A stretch of DNA of 64,000 nucleotides from the NCBI RefSeq assembly GCF_036860675.1, contig NZ_JAYKGK010000010.1, positions 1 through 64,000 of the forward strand. Direction: 5' to 3'. Below, in pieces: positions 59,651 through 64,000 of the stretch (position 1 is its first letter; every line of letters starts with the position of its first letter). The notes beneath the pieces were generated by a model, which made no database searches, was not told the DNA's origin, and saw only the letters and a program-made list of their open reading frames with translations. Both the position numbers and the translations under genes were made by a program. Origin of the DNA: Rosettibacter primus. GTDB lineage: Bacteria > Bacteroidota > Ignavibacteria > Ignavibacteriales > Melioribacteraceae.

Positions 59651-61570
59651 TTATAACCTGAAATTACATCCCAGATAAAAGGTTCTGCCCAATGTTCCGT
59701 AATACAATACTTCTTCATAATCTTTATTAAATAAATTTTCTATTTTTCCATAAATATCAACATTATTTAACAATTTATATGTTGCCGAAACATTTACAAC
59801 AGAATAATCACTCATTGTTACTCTTTTTGCAGGATAGAACGAAAAATCTTTGTCATCTCGTTTACCGACATATTTTAATGATGAACTCAATAAAATTTTA
59901 TCATTCAATCGATATCCAATGCTCAAATAAAACTGATGTTTTGGTCGTCTCAGCAATTGCTGATTATAATCACTGCTGTTTTTGTATTCATCTTTAGTTT
60001 CGTTATAAGTATAATTTACATTAAATGAAATTCCATTTAAATCTGATAAAGTTGAATAAATTTCTAATCCCTTTGAAGAAGCTTTTGCAATATTAACAGT
60101 TTTAAAATTCGCATCATATCCAAACATGTCGGTTAAATTTAGATTGAAATATGTTATACCAAAAGAAAATTTACTATTCATTAAAAATTGTTCAATACCG
60201 AACTCCCAGCCTCTGCTTTTCTCAGGTTTTAAATCTGGATTACCAAAAAGAGGGTCAAACAAATAATACAACGAAGGAGCTTTAAAACCAGAACCATAAC
60301 TCATCTTCAATTTTGTATTTGTTGAATGAAAATAATAAGCAGGTGCAAATCTGAAAGTAGTGATAGTTCCATATTTTTCATTCTTATCAATGCGAATTCC
60401 TATTGATGTGAATAAAGAATTTGCAAGATTAAATTGGTTTTGAAAATAAATTCCAGTTGTGCGTATTGATTTTTCAGGGAATACACTCTCATAAGGTCCC
60501 CAATCCGATGTGCTAAAATAACTTGTGTTTGCTTTTTCTAATTCTGATTCAATTCCAATTGTTATCAAATTATTTTTGATAAAATAAAAATTATTTTGCC
60601 AGCCAAATCTTATTCTCTCTGAGTGATTATAGCTATTAGATGAAGAATTAGGTCTTATCTCATCAACATCATCTTTTGTTTTGGCTGTTCTTTTAACAAA
60701 TGCGGCAGAAATAAACTGTTCCCACATTTTATCGAACAAATAATTTTTCAGTTCAGCTTTATATAACTGTTCTTCAACATTGTAATTATAATTCGGGTCA
60801 TCGCCATTTTTTTCGTTGTGGTCCAAGTCAGTTTTTAACTTCGAGTATTTATAAAGAAGATTTATTCCCAAATTTTCGAGGAAGTTAAAATTGAGTTTTG
60901 ATGTTAGAGAATTATTATCGAATCCATCGCTTTCAGAATTTCCATATTTTGAATTGCTTGCAGAAATTCCTTTGCTTCCTATTTTAGCAGCAGAAATATA
61001 ATAATCAATAATTCCATAATTTCCATTTAACGAAGCATTTCCTTTATAAAATGAATTTGAGCCTCCTTCAAGTGAAAGAGAATAATTTTTATTTTTATTT
61101 AATCCTTTTGTAATAATATTAATTACACCTGCGATGGCATCTGAGCCATAAAGTGTACTTTGTGGACCTCTAACAATTTCAATTTTCTCAATATCAGATG
61201 TATTTAATATTGAAAAGTCAAAAGCATTATTTGGAGAAGAAGCATCGTTAACTTTAACTCCATCAATAAATACAAGAGTATGATTAGAATTTGCTCCTCT
61301 CATAAAAAGATTAGCAATTTTTCCCTGACCACCCTGCTGAATTATTGATAATCCAGGAACTTCTCTTAAAACATCAACAACTGTGTTATAATGTTTTTGA
61401 GAGATTTCTTCTGATGTTATAACTGTAACTGAAGTTGCAATTGAGTAATAAGGTGTTTCAGTTCTGTTGGCTGTAACTACAACTTCCGATAAAGTTGTTT
61501 TAAGAGTATCAGTTTGTGCAAATACAAAAAGACTATAAAAAAATAGAATGATGAATAAAAAATTTTTCAT
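59651..61570 (-). CDS. btuB: TonB-dependent outer-membrane receptor (BtuB-like)
   Basis: The protein has 639 residues from the ATG at 61570 (AAAGGAGTAACTTCT upstream); an earlier start adds nine residues before the signal peptide. A signal peptide (ending FAQ) is followed by a TonB box-like TLSEVVVTANR and a plug domain (about 45-150, VVDVLREVPGLSIIQQGGQGK, FIDGVKVND, VRGPQSTLYGSDAIAGVINI). The barrel ends in aromatic residues (FYLGCNFRL). The cobalamin riboswitch upstream makes corrinoid the likely substrate. Confidence 0.88.
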   Translation of the reverse strand: MKNFLFIILFFYSLFVFAQTDTLKTTLSEVVVTANRTETPYYSIATSVTVITSEEISQKHYNTVVDVLREVPGLSIIQQGGQGKIANLFMRGANSNHTLVFIDGVKVNDASSPNNAFDFSILNTSDIEKIEIVRGPQSTLYGSDAIAGVINIITKGLNKNKNYSLSLEGGSNSFYKGNASLNGNYGIIDYYISAAKIGSKGISASNSKYGNSESDGFDNNSLTSKLNFNFLENLGINLLYKYSKLKTDLDHNEKNGDDPNYNYNVEEQLYKAELKNYLFDKMWEQFISAAFVKRTAKTKDDVDEIRPNSSSNSYNHSERIRFGWQNNFYFIKNNLITIGIESELEKANTSYFSTSDWGPYESVFPEKSIRTTGIYFQNQFNLANSLFTSIGIRIDKNEKYGTITTFRFAPAYYFHSTNTKLKMSYGSGFKAPSLYYLFDPLFGNPDLKPEKSRGWEFGIEQFLMNSKFSFGITYFNLNLTDMFGYDANFKTVNIAKASSKGLEIYSTLSDLNGISFNVNYTYNETKDEYKNSSDYNQQLLRRPKHQFYLSIGYRLNDKILLSSSLKYVGKRDDKDFSFYPAKRVTMSDYSVVNVSATYKLLNNVDIYGKIENLFNKDYEEVLYYGTLGRTFYLGCNFRL

Positions 61571-61621
61571 AGAAGTTACTCCTTTTTTGTTAAACAAATT
61601 TTAGTTGTTAAAAAGTTGTAA

Positions 61622-61690
61622 CTTCGTGGGTTGATAAGTTTGAATGATATTACGATATGTTAACTCGTAAATCAAACCTCACCCGCGAAG
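61622..61690 (-). promoter_or_regulatory. Possible expression platform of the riboswitch
   Basis: On the minus strand CTTCGCGGGT (61681-61690) can pair with ACCCACGAAG (61622-61631), a 10-bp stem with one G-U pair and a 49-base loop. It lies between the riboswitch core and the btuB start and is followed by AACTTTTTAAC. It could be a terminator or anti-terminator arm; which one cannot be told. Confidence 0.45.
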
Positions 61691-61704
61691 GTTGATTTAT
61701 TAAA

Positions 61705-61872
61705 CTGGAACTTGCGGCAGGTCTCCTGGCTTGAGATATCGTTTAACGCCTTCCCACCTTCCTCTGCAGGCAGTGGCATAATGTTAAACGACTTTTACAT
61801 CTCTCACAGTTGCGGGGCAGCACCGGACTTTCACCGGTTTCCCTATTAAGTCCTAACGGACACCGCAAACTT
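61705..61872 (-). promoter_or_regulatory. Cobalamin (B12) riboswitch
   Basis: On the minus strand the conserved elements are present in order: AAACCGGTGAAAGTCCGGTG, GCTGCCCCGCAACTGTGAGAG, and the B12 box AGCCAGGAGACCTGCCGC. It lies about 135 bases before the start of the TonB receptor gene. When B12 is bound, expression should drop. Identity is sure from the B12 box and the core. Confidence 0.95.
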
Positions 61873-62323
61873 TATAGAACGACATTTCTAAGATATAAAA
61901 TATTTTCGTTTATCTAAAAAAATTTTTTGATGACAATTTTTTGTACTTACAAAACTAATCTAAAAGCCTATTAACAAAGATTGATTTCGAATTTTTAAAT
62001 GAATTTACTATTTCTCAACTTTATTCATTTACTTTTTCAGTTCCATTCATAATTCTATAATTATTTAATCAATTCAAAATTTTCTTTCTAAATAAAATTT
62101 TTATAAACTCAATACTCATAATCAGTATAATCTTTATATAATTTTCCCTTTGTTATTAAATATTTTCTCTTTGAAAAAGATACTTAATAAACTTATCTTA
62201 AATAGTGCTTATATAATTTTTGGTGTAAAACTGTGGCTCCTCTAACTCGTACGGAATATTTCATTTCGACTCTTACCAAACAAAATTACTTTATAACATT
62301 ATTCAAAATATAGGAGAATATTA
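61873..62323. other. Non-coding gap between riboswitch and sdhC
   Basis: About 450 bp of AT-rich DNA separates the divergent btuB and sdh units. It must hold both promoters. I see no hairpin or clear operator. AGGAGAATATTA precedes the sdhC start. Confidence 0.5.
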
Positions 62324-62992
62324 ATGGGCTGGTTTTTAAATGCATTAAACTCCTCAATTGGTAAAAAAATTCTTATGGCTGTGACCGGGGTTTGTCTTAT
62401 GTTATTTTTAATTATCCATTTAATCAATAACCTCTCACTTTTTGGTGGGCCCCAGATTTTTAATACAGTCGTAAAAAATCTTGATACAATAAAACCATTA
62501 GTGCGAGTCATTGAAGTAATTTTACTCTTAATCTTTGTATTTCATATTTATGATGGAATAAGATTATGGTATGAAAATAAAAAAGCTCGTCCGGTGAAAT
62601 ATAAGATTAATGCTTCTTCAGAAAATACAAATATTTTTTCGCGCACAATGATTTGGAGCGGAAGCATAATTTTTATTTTTCTAATTATTCATTTAAAAAC
62701 ATTCTGGATAGCATTTAATTTTGGTCACCCTTTAGCATTAAGTCATAATTATTATCAAATTTTAGTAGAAGCCTTTAGCAATCCGGTTTATTCATTGTTT
62801 TATGTTATTGCAATGATTTTATTGGGATTTCATCTTATGCATGGTTTTCAAAGTGCATTTCAAACTTTCGGTTGGAACAATAGAAAATATTTTCCAATTA
62901 TTCAGAAGTTAGGGTTGATTTATACTTTGATTATGGTAATTGGATTTTCTTCAATACCAATTTACTTTTTATTTTTTTACGGAGGTAACTAA
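62324..62992 (+). CDS. sdhC: Succinate dehydrogenase cytochrome b subunit
   Basis: The protein has 222 residues of the single-subunit b558 (fumarate reductase/SQR type B) family. It has five membrane helices and haem-ligand histidines in IIHLINNLSLF, VFHIYDG, IIHLKTF and GFHLMHGFQSAFQ. It anchors the dehydrogenase to the membrane and passes electrons to menaquinone. The stop overlaps the sdhA start (TAATG). Confidence 0.92.
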   Translation: MGWFLNALNSSIGKKILMAVTGVCLMLFLIIHLINNLSLFGGPQIFNTVVKNLDTIKPLVRVIEVILLLIFVFHIYDGIRLWYENKKARPVKYKINASSENTNIFSRTMIWSGSIIFIFLIIHLKTFWIAFNFGHPLALSHNYYQILVEAFSNPVYSLFYVIAMILLGFHLMHGFQSAFQTFGWNNRKYFPIIQKLGLIYTLIMVIGFSSIPIYFLFFYGGN

Positions 62993-64000
62993 TGATAAAA
63001 TTAGATTCAAAAGTTCCGGAAGGTCCTATTCAGGATAAATGGGAAAATCATAAATTTAATATGAAACTTGTCAGTCCTGCAAACAAACGTAAATATGAAA
63101 TTATAGTTGTAGGGACAGGACTTGCGGGTGCCTCAGCAGCTGCTTCGTTAGGAGAACTTGGTTACAATGTAAAAGTATTTACATTCCATGATAGTGCCAG
63201 AAGAGCGCATAGTATTGCAGCACAGGGCGGTATTAACGCAGCTAAAAATTATCAAAACGATGGTGATTCTGTTTATAGACTTTTTTATGATACAATTAAA
63301 GGTGGTGACTTTCGTGCTCGCGAAGCAAATGTTTATAGACTGGCAGAAGTTAGTGGAAATATTATTGACCAGTGTGTAGCTCAAGGTGTTCCTTTTGCTC
63401 GTGAATATGGCGGTATGCTCGATAATCGTTCTTTTGGCGGTGCATTGGTATCAAGAACTTTTTATGCAAAAGGTCAAACAGGTCAGCAGCTTCTCCTCGG
63501 TGCTTATTCAGCAATGAATAGACAAATCAATTTAGGGAATGTTAAACTTTACACACGCCGCGAAATGCTTGACATTGTTGTAATTGATGGAGTTGCAAGA
63601 GGAATTGTTGTTAGAAATCTTTTAACCGGCGAAATTGAAAAATATTCTGCTCATGCTGTAATTCTTGCCACAGGTGGTTATTCAAATGTCTTCTTCTTAT
63701 CTACTAATGCTATGAATTGTAATGCAACAGCAATATGGCGTGCACATAAAAGAGGTGCGGCTTTCGCTAACCCATGCTTTACTCAGATTCATCCAACCTG
63801 TTTGCCTTTGCATGGTGATATTCAATCAAAATTGACTTTAATGAGCGAAAGCTTACGAAATGATGGCAGAATCTGGGTTTCAAAATTTAAAGGAGATATG
63901 CGTCATCCAAATGATATTCCTGAAGAAGAACGTGACTATTTCCTTGAAAGAAAATATCCAACCTATGGAAATCTTGCACCCCGCGATATTTCATCAAGAG
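62992..64000 (+). CDS. sdhA: Succinate dehydrogenase flavoprotein subunit (partial, cut by window end)
   Basis: The 336 codons present begin at the ATG overlapping the sdhC stop. The FAD-binding motif IIVVGTGLAGASAAASL and the FAD-linking HSIAAQGGINAAK (His in SIAA context) are seen, then the FAD-binding and capping segments TGGYSNVFFLST and IHPTCLP. It oxidises succinate to fumarate. No frameshift is seen up to the window end. Confidence 0.95.
   Translation, partial: MIKLDSKVPEGPIQDKWENHKFNMKLVSPANKRKYEIIVVGTGLAGASAAASLGELGYNVKVFTFHDSARRAHSIAAQGGINAAKNYQNDGDSVYRLFYDTIKGGDFRAREANVYRLAEVSGNIIDQCVAQGVPFAREYGGMLDNRSFGGALVSRTFYAKGQTGQQLLLGAYSAMNRQINLGNVKLYTRREMLDIVVIDGVARGIVVRNLLTGEIEKYSAHAVILATGGYSNVFFLSTNAMNCNATAIWRAHKRGAAFANPCFTQIHPTCLPLHGDIQSKLTLMSESLRNDGRIWVSKFKGDMRHPNDIPEEERDYFLERKYPTYGNLAPRDISSR

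Noticed and set aside
1..64000. tRNA, rRNA genes or CRISPR arrays
   Set aside because: None was recognised on reading either strand.

Overview
The window looks like AT-rich chromosome from a Bacteroidota-group bacterium, most likely the Ignavibacteria lineage. This is an inference. It rests on a type IX secretion (Por) C-terminal sorting domain, lamin-tail surface proteins, a TAnnTTTG-type promoter in front of the arsR gene, and the mix of household genes. No rRNA, tRNA or CRISPR array was seen.

Region 1 (about 1-19.5 kb) is a chromosomal integron, and the most interesting part of the window. A full-length integron integrase (intI, 18484-19461, minus strand) is followed at its 3' side by an attI-like site and then by cassettes ending in attC sites of roughly 170-230 bp. 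The attC sites read on the minus strand, the same direction as intI. That is the reverse-integrase layout known from Treponema denticola, not the usual divergent one. Cassette borders can be checked internally, because the first bases of a cassette should be complementary to the R'' core of its own attC. The match is 11-12 bp for two cassettes, 9-10 bp for three more and poor for three. By this rule the whole 8.6 kb metal-efflux operon (arsR, small CxxC protein, czcC, czcB, czcA, zinc-ribbon protein, PII-like protein, CDF transporter; 10.3-18.3 kb, plus strand) is one giant cassette, inserted first in the array and back to front. Other cassettes carry a DUF4238 protein, a GIY-YIG protein, small membrane proteins, lipoproteins and a three-gene set of surface proteins. 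A second, dead platform (intI with its middle deleted, plus its own attI-like site) sits in the middle at 6.1-6.4 kb. One attC is split at its crossover point by an IS110-family (IS1111-like) element whose 238 bp downstream non-coding region is the expected place for a guide (bridge/seek) RNA.

Region 2 (19.8-26.8 kb) is one huge secreted protein of 2354 residues with nine lamin-tail domains and a 1.17 kb internal near-identical DNA repeat. Region 3 (27-64 kb) is ordinary chromosome. It holds glutamate synthase (gltBD), a peptidase, cdsA, a CPBP protease, a Yip1 protein, priA, a formylglycine-enzyme-like lipoprotein, an ECF sigma/anti-sigma pair with a pilin-like protein, and an SDR. It continues with Kup and APC transporters, cysE-cysK, a cold-shock protein, TM2/DUF2752 proteins, a 2H phosphoesterase, DinB, a trypsin-like lipoprotein, a seven-haem cytochrome, an orphan histidine kinase and rluE. 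It ends with a B12-riboswitch-controlled TonB receptor and the start of a succinate dehydrogenase operon (sdhC, sdhA cut by the window end).

The integron part appears to work as follows. IntI would excise and insert cassettes at attI. The efflux cassette brings its own regulated promoter, so it does not depend on transcription from the platform. The IS has inactivated one attC, which should lock the cassettes around it. Terminators, the riboswitch and repeats are listed individually.
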